Positions 6,638 to 14,383 of a stretch of 41,936 bases of DNA are shown here, piece after piece (positions within the stretch are counted from its first letter, which is position 1; the number at the start of each line of letters is the position of its first letter). This stretch comes from DATBFX01 sp036558305. Its GTDB lineage: Bacteria; Chloroflexota; Chloroflexia; Thermomicrobiales; UBA6265. Under the pieces are notes generated by a model. The model was not told the origin of the DNA. It worked only from the letters and a program-made list of their open reading frames with translations, and did no database searches. The position numbers were made by a program, and so were the translations under genes. The DNA is taken from positions 1-41,936 of the forward strand of contig DATBFX010000345.1 in assembly GCA_036558305.1 (NCBI GenBank), written 5' to 3'.

Positions 6638-8014
6638 CTAGAGTGTGCAACAGATGTGGGCCCCGTCGGATTCGCAGCAGACGCCGCTGCAGCAGTCGGT
6701 GGGGACCGAGCACGCGTGCCCGAGGGCGGCGCAGTTCCCGCCGCCCGCGGTGCCGCAGACATTTGGCGTTCCGCCACCGCCACAGGTCGCCGGCGGCTCG
6801 CAGTCGGAGTCGCTGCAACAGGCCAGGCAGGCCCCACCCGCGCAGCAGTGGCCGAATTGGCCGACGGTCTGGCCGGCCAGTTGGCAGACCCGGCCGTCCT
6901 CGAACACCGGGTAGGTACAGGTGTTGCCGGCGCAGGTACCCACGTCGTGGCAGTCGTCGGGTGCCGGGCAGGAGGGACCGGGCGCGCACGTACCTCCGAT
7001 GCATTGGTCGCCGGCGGTGCAGGCACTGCCGTCGTCGCACGGGAAGCCATCGGCCTTGGCCGGATTCGAGCACAACCCGGTGCTGGTATCGCAGGTACCG
7101 ACGTCGTGGCACTGATCCGAAGCGGTGCAGACGACGGGGTTGCCACCCACGCACGTCCCACCCTGGCAGGTGTCGGTCTGCGTGCAGGCGTTGCCGTCGT
7201 TGCACGGGGAGTTGTCGGGCTTGGGAGTGAAGGCGGTCACGCTCACCGCCGGTTGGCAGGACCGGCACGTGTTGTTCGGGTCGTCGGCATCCGGCGCGTA
7301 GAAAACGCCGGCGACGACGCACCCGGCCTGACAGGTCGCGCCGAAGCAGACCAGTCCCGTCCCGCACCCCGTCCCGTCGGCGACTGGCGTGCCCGCGCAG
7401 GCGCCACCCGTGCAGACGTCGCCGGTCGTGCAGGGCTTGCCGTCGTCGCAGCCGGTGTTGTCCGGCGCATTGGGATTGGAGCAGAGGCCCGTTTGCGGAT
7501 CGCAGGTCCCGGCGAGGTGGCACTGGTCCAGCGCCGTGCAGGTGATCGTTATGCCGCCGCCGCAGGTTCCAGCCTCGCAGGTCGTGCCCGTGGTGCAGCG
7601 GTTACCGTCGTCGCAGGGTTTGCCGTCTGCCGCGGGATTGGAATTCAGACGACAGACGCCGTCGGTGCAGGTCGGGCTCTTGCATGGTGCCGACGGGCAG
7701 CGGTGGCCGCAGGCGCCGCAGTTGGCGGTGTCGGACAGGTACGCGGTGGTCGGGTCGACGCAGAGTCCGCCACAGGTCACCAACTGGGCGGGGCAGACGC
7801 AAACGCGGCGTCCGCTGGCGTCCTTACCGCAGAGGCCGGAACAGCAGTTGGCGTTCTCGCGGCAGACGGTACCGGCATCGCCGCAGACGCGCGCGGCGAC
7901 GGCCCGGCGCCCACCCACTCCGAGGAGACCCGAAGCGAAGAGGGCCAACACACGCCGTCGTGAACCATGGACGGACAGCGATTTCGTCAAGGCATCGAAG
8001 CGCGACCCGTCCAT
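6638..8014 (-). CDS. Exported Cys-rich repeat protein with Tat-like signal
   Basis: 458-residue secreted protein of unknown function. The N-terminus has GSRRRVLALFASGLLGV around residues 17-33, a twin-arginine-like signal. The rest is packed with short disulfide-type repeats of the form C-(D/N)-D-G-x-x-C-T-x-x-x-x-C-x-x-G-x-C, alternating with (C)HDVGTCDTSTGLCSNP-type units; the C-terminus ends in CCSGVCCESDGAHICC. Similar arrays occur in surface proteins of myxobacteria and Chloroflexota. Tat export would let it fold, and perhaps be oxidised, before secretion. The ATG at 8014 has GGAGG seven bases upstream and a good promoter 40 bases further; the frame up to 8347 is not needed. It is monocistronic. 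Confidence 0.82.
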   Translation of the reverse strand: MDGSRFDALTKSLSVHGSRRRVLALFASGLLGVGGRRAVAARVCGDAGTVCRENANCCSGLCGKDASGRRVCVCPAQLVTCGGLCVDPTTAYLSDTANCGACGHRCPSAPCKSPTCTDGVCRLNSNPAADGKPCDDGNRCTTGTTCEAGTCGGGITITCTALDQCHLAGTCDPQTGLCSNPNAPDNTGCDDGKPCTTGDVCTGGACAGTPVADGTGCGTGLVCFGATCQAGCVVAGVFYAPDADDPNNTCRSCQPAVSVTAFTPKPDNSPCNDGNACTQTDTCQGGTCVGGNPVVCTASDQCHDVGTCDTSTGLCSNPAKADGFPCDDGSACTAGDQCIGGTCAPGPSCPAPDDCHDVGTCAGNTCTYPVFEDGRVCQLAGQTVGQFGHCCAGGACLACCSDSDCEPPATCGGGGTPNVCGTAGGGNCAALGHACSVPTDCCSGVCCESDGAHICCTL

Positions 8015-8053
8015 TGCTGTGCCTCCATGCATATCGATACAGTACGCGGCCGC

Positions 8054-8082
8054 ACCATAGTCGAGGCAATGTGCAGAGTCAA
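8054..8082 (-). promoter_or_regulatory. Sigma70-type promoter of the Cys-rich gene
   Basis: On the minus strand TTGACT (8077-8082) and TATGGT (8054-8059) are separated by exactly 17 bases. Transcription would begin near 8047 and give a leader of about 33 bases before the GGAGG and ATG of the Cys-rich gene. Confidence 0.65.
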
Positions 8083-8605
8083 GACGAGTCCTCGCTTTGT
8101 GGACAAATGGGCTATCCAGGCACCAGGACCACCCAGCCGGCACGCCCGCCGACGCGACCTCCATGCCGGGTGAGCGATGCGGCTTCCCCAATCCGCCGGC
8201 GCGGCACCTCTGGCGAGGGGGAAAGCTCGGGCAAAGCAAAACGCCGACGAGTTGGGCGCTTGCGCGCGTACCCCGGTCGGCGTCTGCTCCGTCGCCCGCC
8301 GCCCGGCCCGAAGACCGTTCCGCGTTTGACGTGCCGTTAAGATACACCCGTACGTACGCTGTGTCAAGGGGGCACAGGGCGCAATTTGGGGTGTTCTCTG
8401 CCAGTCAGGGGAAGGCCGGATATCAACGTGAAGTCGGGAATGACCGTCCGCCAATGGGTTCGGAGCGCGCCTCAGTTCTGTCGTGTTGTCTCGATCATTG
8501 GCATCGTGTACCGTATCTCTACGAATGCTTGGCTGTCCCGCATTCTTGGCGGGCGATCGGTGACGACGTTCGACGGTGCGGTAGGCGGGAAAGGCAGTCG
8601 CGACC
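8083..8605. other. Gene-free divergent spacer
   Basis: About 520 bases separate the promoter of the Cys-rich gene from the response-regulator start. Open frames here lack ribosome sites and family-like sequence. A run of alternating CGTACGTACG lies near 8350. No convincing promoter for the response regulator was found. Confidence 0.5.
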
Positions 8606-9034
8606 ATGGGCGACCCGGCCGAGACGCCGCTGATTCTGGTCATCGACGACGACGAGGCGGTGCTTCAGGTCTACCAGGACCTGCTCGAAGACGACGGCTA
8701 CCGCCTTTCCGTCCACTCTTACCCTCCGGCCGATCCGGAGGAGGTACGTCGCCTCCGACCGAACCTGATCCTCCTCGATCTCCTCTTCGGCGAGGAGGAC
8801 CTCGGGTGGGACTTCCTGCGCATGATCAAGACCGAGGCGTCCACCGCGCGCGTCCCCGTGGTCGTGGCCACGGCGAATCAGCGGTTCGTCGATCGCTACC
8901 GATCGCAGTTCGACGACTGGAACTGTCCGGTCGTTCTCAAACCTTTCGACATCGAAGATCTCTCGGCGTCGCTTCGACAGGCCCTCCTCGATGCCGAAGA
9001 CTCCGGCGGCGATTCCACGCCCCGGCGCCGCTAA
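8606..9034 (+). CDS. Receiver-domain-only response regulator
   Basis: 142-residue CheY-like receiver with no output domain. The acidic triad is at DDD 14-16, the phospho-acceptor is Asp58 in LILLDLLFGEE, the switch Thr is residue 89 (VVATAN) and the conserved Lys is 112 (LKPFD). All catalytic residues are present, so it should be phosphorylated by a histidine kinase encoded elsewhere and act through protein contacts. The C-terminus ends in a Ser/Gly/Arg tail. The Shine-Dalgarno site is weak (GGAAAGG, 13 bases upstream). It is convergent with the DUF2905 gene. Confidence 0.9.
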   Translation: MGDPAETPLILVIDDDEAVLQVYQDLLEDDGYRLSVHSYPPADPEEVRRLRPNLILLDLLFGEEDLGWDFLRMIKTEASTARVPVVVATANQRFVDRYRSQFDDWNCPVVLKPFDIEDLSASLRQALLDAEDSGGDSTPRRR

Positions 9035-9063
9035 CCGGGCGGTGAGCCGTCGGCTCCCAACGT

Positions 9064-9288
9064 TCAGCGCCGCAGAATCAGCCCGAGTACGAGCGACAGC
9101 AGAAGACTGACCAGGAGACACGTCACGATCGGCACATAGATCGTGACCGAACCCCGTCGCCAGACGAGGTCGCCCGGCAACCGCCCGAGGTTGCTCAGGA
9201 AAGGCAGACGCGCCGCCACCATCGCCACCACACCCAGGCAGATGAACACGGCGCCTATGGCGATGAGGATTTTTCCGAGCTGATCCAT
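9064..9288 (-). CDS. DUF2905 family small membrane protein
   Basis: 74 residues with two hydrophobic spans (about 5-28 and 50-72) joined by LGRLPGDLVWRRGSVTIYVP, the signature of the DUF2905 family. No function is known for this family. It lies downstream of another small membrane protein on the same strand, and the gap between them holds a heptamer hairpin. Confidence 0.9.
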   Translation of the reverse strand: MDQLGKILIAIGAVFICLGVVAMVAARLPFLSNLGRLPGDLVWRRGSVTIYVPIVTCLLVSLLLSLVLGLILRR

Positions 9289-9315
9289 GTGCGAAACGAG
9301 AAGTCAGGAGAACGG

Positions 9316-9382
9316 GTAGTCAGTAGTCAGTTGTGACGATCCGTACGAACGCCTAACCACTGGCTGCTGACTACTGACCACT
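9316..9382. repeat. Heptamer hairpin, word GTAGTCA
   Basis: Left arm: GTAGTCA at 9316-9322 and 9323-9329, then GTTGTGA. Right arm (9354-9382), read on the minus strand: successive 7-base units AGTGGTC, AGTAGTC, AGCAGCC, AGTGGTT. The arms can pair around a spacer of roughly 17 bases. The right arm begins three bases past the stop codon of the small membrane protein at 9386. The units are less exact than at 23.9 kb, as if an older copy. Confidence 0.85.
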
Positions 9383-9385
9383 CCG

Positions 9386-9520
9386 TCAGCTCTGCATCTT
9401 GTCGTCGATGCCGGTCGCGATGCCGAAGACGATCATGAACAGTGCCGCGAGGGCGCCGATGACGACGACCAGGAACAGCAGCATGAGACCGGCCTTGATG
9501 ATCCCCTCGATCAGGTCCAT
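9386..9520 (-). CDS. Small single-span membrane protein (44 aa)
   Basis: A 44-residue frame, MDLIEGIIKAGLMLLFL... to ...GIDDKMQS, has one long hydrophobic segment (residues 5-36) with a charged tail. GGAAGG lies about 10 bases before the ATG. Codon use is GC3-rich like its neighbours. No family is recognised. It precedes the DUF2905 gene on the same strand, so the two may form a small membrane-protein operon. Confidence 0.5.
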   Translation of the reverse strand: MDLIEGIIKAGLMLLFLVVVIGALAALFMIVFGIATGIDDKMQS

Positions 9521-9601
9521 GGCGTCTTTGCCTTCCGCGCGCAACCGGCCGGGCAACAACCGCGATTATAGCGGTCAAAGGGAATTCACGAACGCCGGGT
9601 C

Positions 9602-10039
9602 TCACTCCTCCGGCGTCGTCTCGGTCGCTTCTCGTGGCGGACGCGCGAGCATCCTCGCCAGCGCGATCGCCAATGCGTCGGCTTCCCGCGGAGCATTACC
9701 GGTCGCGCCGCCCGTGACCCAGGCCTGGGCGCCAGGCGCATCCAATCGGTAGACCGTCGCCCGCCACCGCCGCTCCCGCCGGCGTTGCGGATGCTCTTCG
9801 GTCGCGTGTCCCCAGCCGCGCGCCTCGGCCAGCGCCCGGAGCTCGGCGACGTCGTCGGAGTTGCTCTCTCGGACGACCCCATGGCTGGCCAACATGCCGT
9901 TGGCCCATTTCAGGAGTTCGACCCCCGAGTAGTCCTTGCGCGGAACTCCTTCGCGTTCGGGGTTGGGCGGTCGTCCTCGCCGCCTCTTCGGAGGCGTCGC
10001 GTCGAGAGGTTGGGGATCGCCGGATTCGCCGTCGGGCAT
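9602..10039 (-). CDS. Uncharacterised protein with AT-hook-like motif
   Basis: 145 residues. Residues 17-25 read PKRRRGRPPNP, an AT-hook core (RGRP in a basic context) that binds the minor groove of AT-rich DNA. The rest contains a helical segment (SGVELLKWANGMLASHG, then DDVAELRALAEARGW) and a C-terminal segment with APGAQAWVTGG and ADALAIALARML. No catalytic motif is seen. The ATG at 10039 has GAGGAG eight bases upstream; the GTG at 10045 is too close to that site. A nucleoid-associated or regulatory role is an inference from the hook alone. Confidence 0.6.
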   Translation of the reverse strand: MPDGESGDPQPLDATPPKRRRGRPPNPEREGVPRKDYSGVELLKWANGMLASHGVVRESNSDDVAELRALAEARGWGHATEEHPQRRRERRWRATVYRLDAPGAQAWVTGGATGNAPREADALAIALARMLARPPREATETTPEE

Positions 10040-10045
10040 CGCCAC

Positions 10046-10394
10046 CGCTCCTCGCTCGTCGGCGCGATGCTACGAGACGCGCGCTCGGATCGCAAGGGCG
10101 ACAGTTGCCCCTCGCCTCGAGTGCAGCCACAGCGTCAACGTTGCCACCGGCGGCACCGATCTGATCGCCTGAGGTCTCGCAACGACCCGAACGAGCCACC
10201 CACGTCGTCTCCGTCTGATTCGCCCCCTCCGTACCCGGTACGGAGATGGGCTCTGCCATTGCAGACCGTGCGTTTCCGTACCCGCCACCGATGTGCCGGG
10301 CCACTGCGGGGCGCAAGATGACCACACGATCCGGAACGGCCCGGACGGCCCTGGAAGACCCGGGGACGCGCAGACCCCCAGGAAGGAGCCCTCC
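10046..10394. other. Divergent spacer with a strong palindrome
   Basis: About 350 bases between the AT-hook gene and the small frameshifted ORF. It contains the CTCCGTAC/GTACGGAG palindrome described separately and no convincing gene. Confidence 0.5.
10227..10245. promoter_or_regulatory. Palindromic operator candidate, copy 1
   Basis: CTCCGTAC-CCG-GTACGGAG is a perfect 8-bp inverted repeat around three bases. A nearly identical palindrome (core TCCGTAC-N-CGGTACGGA) occurs at 12740-12758, also upstream of a plus-strand gene. Two copies of one palindrome 2.5 kb apart suggest a shared regulator. Confidence 0.5.
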
Positions 10395-10621
10395 ATGGTC
10401 TCCCCAGCGCTTACGACTTCATCGCTGCTCAGCGCCGCCGCGACCTCCTCGCCGAGGCCGCCCGCAATCACCTCCTTGCCCAGGCCCGCGCAACGTCCGC
10501 CGACCGCGACGCCCGTCGCGTGACCGCTCTCGCCGTCGCCTGCGCCGCCGCGTGCGCCCTCGCGGTCGGCCACCTCGGCACCCCATTGTCGGAAATCATC
10601 CAGATCGACGCGTTCAGGTAG
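10395..10621 (+). pseudogene. Small frameshifted ORF (about 75 aa if repaired)
   Basis: A strong ribosome site (AGGAAGGAG) precedes ATG 10395, whose frame gives MVSPA and then low-complexity Ser/Pro/Ala sequence. Two bases out of phase, from about 10403, the DNA encodes SAYDFIAAQRRRDLLAEAARN..., a helical, charged sequence that runs with normal GC3 codon use to TAG at 10619-10621 and includes a hydrophobic segment (VTALAVACAAACALAVG). That frame has no start codon of its own. A net +2 or -1 indel near 10406-10411 would restore one reading frame of about 75 residues. No family is recognised. It is either a real frameshift or a base-calling error. Confidence 0.5.
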
Positions 10622-10655
10622 CCCGTTCTCGAGCCGCCCCACCAGGAGGTGCCCC

Positions 10656-11030
10656 ATGCTTTCGATCTATCGTGCGCCCGGGACCTACCAACTGGAGCGC
10701 CTCGCCGCCATCGAGGCAGCCCGGGCGCGCCGCGCCGCCCATCCCGAAAACCCAACCGCCTCAGCCCCTGAACGCGGTCCCCAGGCGGCCGCGGCGCCCC
10801 CGGTCGCCCTCGCCGACGCGCTCCCCGGTACGGACTCGGTGGCCGCCGTCCGCCGCCCGCGCACCGGTCTGGTCCTGGCCGCCCTCGCCGCCGTGCTCGT
10901 TCTCGCTCTGGCACTCGCCATCGCCGCCCCGGCCGGCGCCACCGGGGGCGCCGGGCACGCCGCCCCCGTCGTCCGCGTCGACCCGGTCCCCGCCCCGACC
11001 TCTCTGCCCTTCGTCGCGCGGTGTCGCTAG
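10656..11030 (+). CDS. Small single-span membrane protein, unknown
   Basis: 124 residues: a charged Ala/Arg-rich N-terminal half (MLSIYRAPGTYQLERLAAIE...), one strong hydrophobic span at about residues 74-92 (GLVLAALAAVLVLALALAI), and a Pro/Ala-rich external tail. AGGAGGTG lies four bases before the ATG. It follows the frameshifted small ORF by 34 bases and precedes a LuxR gene by 40, so the three may be one transcript. No family recognised. Confidence 0.6.
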   Translation: MLSIYRAPGTYQLERLAAIEAARARRAAHPENPTASAPERGPQAAAAPPVALADALPGTDSVAAVRRPRTGLVLAALAAVLVLALALAIAAPAGATGGAGHAAPVVRVDPVPAPTSLPFVARCR

Positions 11031-11070
11031 TGATGGACGCGACCTGAGTCGACCACCGAGGAGACCCGCC

Positions 11071-11598
11071 ATGGCCATTGCCACGTCCCCGAACGGCGTT
11101 CCCGCCGAATCATCCTCTCTCCAGCGGCTCATCCCGGATCGGGCGGGTGAGCCATTCGGGCACGACGGACTCACCGAGGATGCGCGCAACGAGAGGGCGC
11201 GGTTCCGCGACGCGCTCCGGGAGGCCGAGCACCTCATCCTCCTCGCCCTCGCCGAACTCCGCGCGGCGATGGGAACGAGCGAGGAAGCCTCACCCCTCCT
11301 CCACGTCGTTGGTGGCAACCGCGTCCCATTGGCGGCCCCCACATCCGCCCGGTCCCCGGTCTCGAGCGCCCGCGCCATCGAGAACGAGTCGCGTGCGGTC
11401 GCTCCGCCGAACCTGACGCAACGCGAGCTGGCGGTGTTGCGCCTGTTGGCGCGGCATCAGACCGACAAAGAGATCGCGTTAGCACTCTCTATTAGTCCGC
11501 GGACGGCCGGCGCTCACGTCGGCAACATTCTGCGCAAGCTCGGCGTCAAGTCGCGGCGCGGTGCCATCAGCTACGCGAACGAGCACGGTCTCGACTGA
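11071..11598 (+). CDS. LuxR-type HTH transcriptional regulator, small
   Basis: 175-residue DNA-binding protein. The C-terminal 61 residues form a LuxR/FixJ helix-turn-helix: LTQRELAVLRLLARHQTDKE, then ALSISPRTAGAHVGNILRKL. The N-terminal part has a helix (RFRDALREAEHLILLALAEL) but no recognisable receiver or ligand domain. The C-terminus closely resembles that of the 1011-residue regulator at 14.4 kb. In the second segment it has TAGAH where LuxR proteins normally have TVExH, so the recognition helix may be altered. GAGGAG precedes the ATG by nine bases. Confidence 0.82.
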   Translation: MAIATSPNGVPAESSSLQRLIPDRAGEPFGHDGLTEDARNERARFRDALREAEHLILLALAELRAAMGTSEEASPLLHVVGGNRVPLAAPTSARSPVSSARAIENESRAVAPPNLTQRELAVLRLLARHQTDKEIALALSISPRTAGAHVGNILRKLGVKSRRGAISYANEHGLD

Positions 11599-11916
11599 GT
11601 CTCCGCTCGCCCTTCACCTCGACGACCCCAACGTCACCCGCATTCCTTAAGCAGGAATCGAGTAGGTCCTACCAATGCGCTTCTTGGCCGGCAGATACAT
11701 CCTGGCGGTGCAACTCCCGCCGCTGGGAACCCATCGAGACCGCGTTCGCGGTCGTTCGCCAGATCGGCACGAACGTGCCCGCGCGGTTGGTTCCCGATGT
11801 CCTGCGCCTCTAGGCAACGAAAGGAGCCGCGATCGACAGACGACCTTCCCTACGGCCGCGGAGACGACCGTCTCCCCAACCAGACCGACCGTCCATCCGT
11901 GAAAGGACCCACCACG
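11599..11916. other. Spacer with hairpins and ORF remnant
   Basis: Contains a small hairpin ATTCCT-N5-AGGAAT (11642-11658), a 7-bp inverted repeat GACCGCG-TT-CGCGGTC (11738-11753), and the frameshifted short ORF listed separately. No intact gene is seen. Confidence 0.5.
11675..11813 (+). pseudogene. Possible frameshifted short ORF
   Basis: From ATG 11675 the DNA reads MRFLAGRYILAVQLPP; in the next frame it continues plausibly as WEPIETAFAVVRQIGTNVPA and RLVPDVLRL to TAG at 11811-11813. The join needs an indel near 11722-11726. Both halves look like ordinary protein and together give about 45 residues. It may be a remnant of a longer gene; no family is recognised and no good ribosome site is present. 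Confidence 0.28.
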
Positions 11917-12522
11917 ATGCTGCGGAAGAGAACGCTGCACGCGGCCCTGCTGCTGGCGCTGGTCGCCGGAACCGCCGCCGTCGGGCTGGCCCGTTCGGCC
12001 CACGTCGCCGGTCAGGCTACCCCGGACGCCCAGGCCAAGATCGCCGACGCGATGAGCGCCGCCCCGGCCTCCGTCGCCGAGCATGCCACGATCCTGGACA
12101 ACGCGCTCGATGCGGACGGCAAGTTCGTCGTGCTGCGCCAGGGCAGCAACGGCTGGTCCTGCCTGCCCGATGCCTACGGGACGCCGGGCCCCGACCCCTG
12201 GTGCTTCGACCAGACGTGGCTGGACTGGACGTACGCGTTCATGGCCAAGCAGGACCCGCACGTGACGGTGCCGGGGTTGGCCTACATGCTCCAGGGCGGC
12301 AGCGACGCCAGCAACACCGACCCGTTTGCCACCGCGCCGGAAGCGGGCAACGAGTGGATGGCCTCGCCCCCGCACGTCATGCTCGTCCTGCCGGGGAAGA
12401 TCGACCCGACCGCCTTCACCACCGACCACGCCAACGGCGGGCCGTGGGTCATGTGGGCCGGCACCCCCTACGAGCACATCATGATGCCGGTGGCCGAGCA
12501 CGCCGCGTCGCACACCTCGTAA
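11917..12522 (+). CDS. Secreted conserved hypothetical protein
   Basis: 201 residues with a clear Sec signal peptide (MLRKRTLHAALLLALVAGTAAVG, cleavage probably near residues 28-33). The mature part holds conserved-looking segments: NGWSCLPDAYGTPGPDPWCF, YMLQGGSDASNTDPFAT and GGPWVMWAGTPYEHIMMPV. It resembles a family of secreted bacterial proteins of unknown function. The two Cys could form a disulfide. No enzyme motif is evident. AAAGGA lies about nine bases before the ATG. A strong hairpin follows the gene. Confidence 0.75.
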   Translation: MLRKRTLHAALLLALVAGTAAVGLARSAHVAGQATPDAQAKIADAMSAAPASVAEHATILDNALDADGKFVVLRQGSNGWSCLPDAYGTPGPDPWCFDQTWLDWTYAFMAKQDPHVTVPGLAYMLQGGSDASNTDPFATAPEAGNEWMASPPHVMLVLPGKIDPTAFTTDHANGGPWVMWAGTPYEHIMMPVAEHAASHTS

Positions 12523-12548
12523 CCGCCTCCGAGACACCGGTGGGGAAT

Positions 12549-12576
12549 GCCGGCGCCCCTCGTTCTGGGCGCCGGC
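12549..12576 (+). terminator. Hairpin terminator after secreted protein gene
   Basis: A perfect 10-bp stem (GCCGGCGCCC / GGGCGCCGGC) with an 8-base loop lies 26 bases past the stop of the secreted-protein gene. It is followed only by TT, so it is a non-canonical intrinsic terminator candidate. Confidence 0.6.
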
Positions 12577-12739
12577 TTCGCGTCGTCCGAGGTGCGCTCA
12601 ATGGCAGCGGAGCCTCTCTTGCCCGCACTCGTCCTCGACGGTCGCAGACTGGTGCACGGTAGACTCCCCCTACCAGAAAACGCCCGACGCCTGCACGACC
12701 GAACGCCGCGCCCCACCGCGATCGGGATCGAGTCAACAA

Positions 12740-12758
12740 ATCCGTACTCGGTACGGAT
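12740..12758. promoter_or_regulatory. Palindromic operator candidate, copy 2
   Basis: ATCCGTAC-TCG-GTACGGAT is a perfect 8-bp inverted repeat, 111 bases before the FAD oxidase start. It shares the core TCCGTAC-N-CGGTACGGA with the palindrome at 10227-10245. No gene is seen in the surrounding stretch 12577-12868. Confidence 0.5.
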
Positions 12759-12868
12759 GCGCCGTCCCTCCGACACCCGACATGATCGGGCAGCGACCCA
12801 CGACGAACCGGCACCGCCCGAAGCGGGCGGCGAGTCATCGCGCGGTGGAGACACCGAGGAGGTCCCCG

Positions 12869-14281
12869 ATGGTCGTTGCCACAGCTCCCGACATCTCGAC
12901 CCTGGAAGAATCCGCCGTTGCCGCCTTCGCGAGCGCCCTGCGCGGCGGGCTGGTCCGCCCCGGCGACGCCGAGTACGACCACGCGCGCACGGTCTACAAC
13001 GCGATGATCGACAAGCGTCCCGCACTGATCGCCCATTGCGTCGACGCCGCCGACGTGATCGCGGCGGTGACCTTCGGCCGGGAGCACGGCCTGCTCGTCG
13101 CCGTCCGCGGCGGCGGCCACCACGGCGCCGGGCTCGGTCTCTGCGACGGCGGACTCGTGGTCGACCTGTCGCCCATGAAAGGCGTGCGGGTCGACCCGGT
13201 GGCGCGCACCGTTCGTGTCGGCGGCGGCTGCACCTGGGCCGACGTCGACCACGCAACCCACGCCTTCGGCCTCGCCACTCCCAGCGGCATCGTCTCCACC
13301 ACCGGCGTCGGCGGCCTGACCCTCGGCGGCGGGCTGGGGCACCTGACGCGCCGGTACGGCCTGACCATCGATAACCTGCTCGAGGCCGACGTCGTCCTGG
13401 CCGACGGCCGCTTCGTCACCGCGAGTGAGGACGACCACCCCGACCTCTTCTGGGCTCTGCGCGGCGGTGGCGGCAACTTCGGCGCCGTCACCACCTTCCT
13501 CTTCAACCTGCATCCGGTCCACACCGTCTACGCCGGGCCGATGTTCTGGGACGTGGCGCGGGGCGGGGAGGTGCTGCGCTGGTACCGCGACTTCCTGCCG
13601 GCCGCACCGGATGAGCTGACCGGCTTCTTTTGCTTCCACATCGTCCCCCCTGCGCCACCCTTCCCGGAGGACCTGCACGGCAAACCGATCTGCGGTGTTG
13701 TCTGGTGCTACACCGGGCCGCTGGAGCGGGCGGAGTCGACCTTCGCCCCGATCCGGGCTCGCTTCGGCCCACCTGCCCTCGACTGGGTCGGTCCCATCGC
13801 CCACCCCGCCCTGCAGGGTCTGTTCGACGGCCTCTACCCGCCCGGGCTGCAGTGGTACTGGAAGGCCGACTTCTTCGCCGAACTCACGGACGACGCGATC
13901 GCCCGCCACGCCGAGTTCGGGGCGACCCTGCCGACCGTGCAGTCGGGCATGCACCTCTACCCGATCGACGGGGCGGCGGGTCGGGTCCCCGCCGACGCCA
14001 CCGCCTGGAACTGGCGGGGCGCGAAGTGGGGGCAGGTGATGGCCGGCATCGGCCCCGACCCGGCCGAGAGGGACCGCCTCATCGCGTGGGCGCGGGCGTA
14101 CTGGGAGGCGCTCCACCCGTACTCGGCGGGCGGCGCCTACGTCAACATGATGATGGAGGAAGGGGCCGACCGGGTGCGGGCCGCCTACGGCACCAACTAC
14201 GACCGCCTGGCCCGGATCAAGGCCAAGTACGACCCGACCAACCTCTTCCGCGTCAACCAGAACGTGAAACCCGCCGGGTAG
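12869..14281 (+). CDS. FAD-binding oxidoreductase, berberine-bridge-enzyme type
   Basis: 470-residue flavoprotein of the BBE/PCMH class, which oxidises sugars, alcohols or alkaloid-like substrates with O2. The FAD-binding PCMH domain occupies about residues 50-220, with VRGGGHHGAG (the covalent-FAD His is probably His84), TVRVGGGCTWADVD and GGLTLGGGLGHLTRRYG. The C-terminal BBE segment is AYVNMMMEEGADRVRAAYG, then YDRLARIKAKYDPTNLFRVNQN. The second covalent Cys of bicovalent members is not seen near GGGLGHLT, so single attachment is likely. GAGGAGG precedes ATG 12869 by about 6 bases; the longer frame to 12782 has no such site. A palindromic operator candidate lies upstream and a large LuxR regulator downstream. 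Confidence 0.9.
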   Translation: MVVATAPDISTLEESAVAAFASALRGGLVRPGDAEYDHARTVYNAMIDKRPALIAHCVDAADVIAAVTFGREHGLLVAVRGGGHHGAGLGLCDGGLVVDLSPMKGVRVDPVARTVRVGGGCTWADVDHATHAFGLATPSGIVSTTGVGGLTLGGGLGHLTRRYGLTIDNLLEADVVLADGRFVTASEDDHPDLFWALRGGGGNFGAVTTFLFNLHPVHTVYAGPMFWDVARGGEVLRWYRDFLPAAPDELTGFFCFHIVPPAPPFPEDLHGKPICGVVWCYTGPLERAESTFAPIRARFGPPALDWVGPIAHPALQGLFDGLYPPGLQWYWKADFFAELTDDAIARHAEFGATLPTVQSGMHLYPIDGAAGRVPADATAWNWRGAKWGQVMAGIGPDPAERDRLIAWARAYWEALHPYSAGGAYVNMMMEEGADRVRAAYGTNYDRLARIKAKYDPTNLFRVNQNVKPAG

Positions 14282-14383
14282 CGCCGGTGACAGGGGTTCC
14301 GCGACGCGGCATAATAGGGCCACGACACCAAACCCTCGGTCCCGCCGGTCCGGCCGCCGGCGGGCGCGGATGGGAGGTCCGCC

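Noticed and set aside
8097..8633. 178-residue frame in the divergent spacer
   Set aside because: No ribosome site, overlaps the response regulator start in another frame, and its composition is that of random GC-rich sequence.
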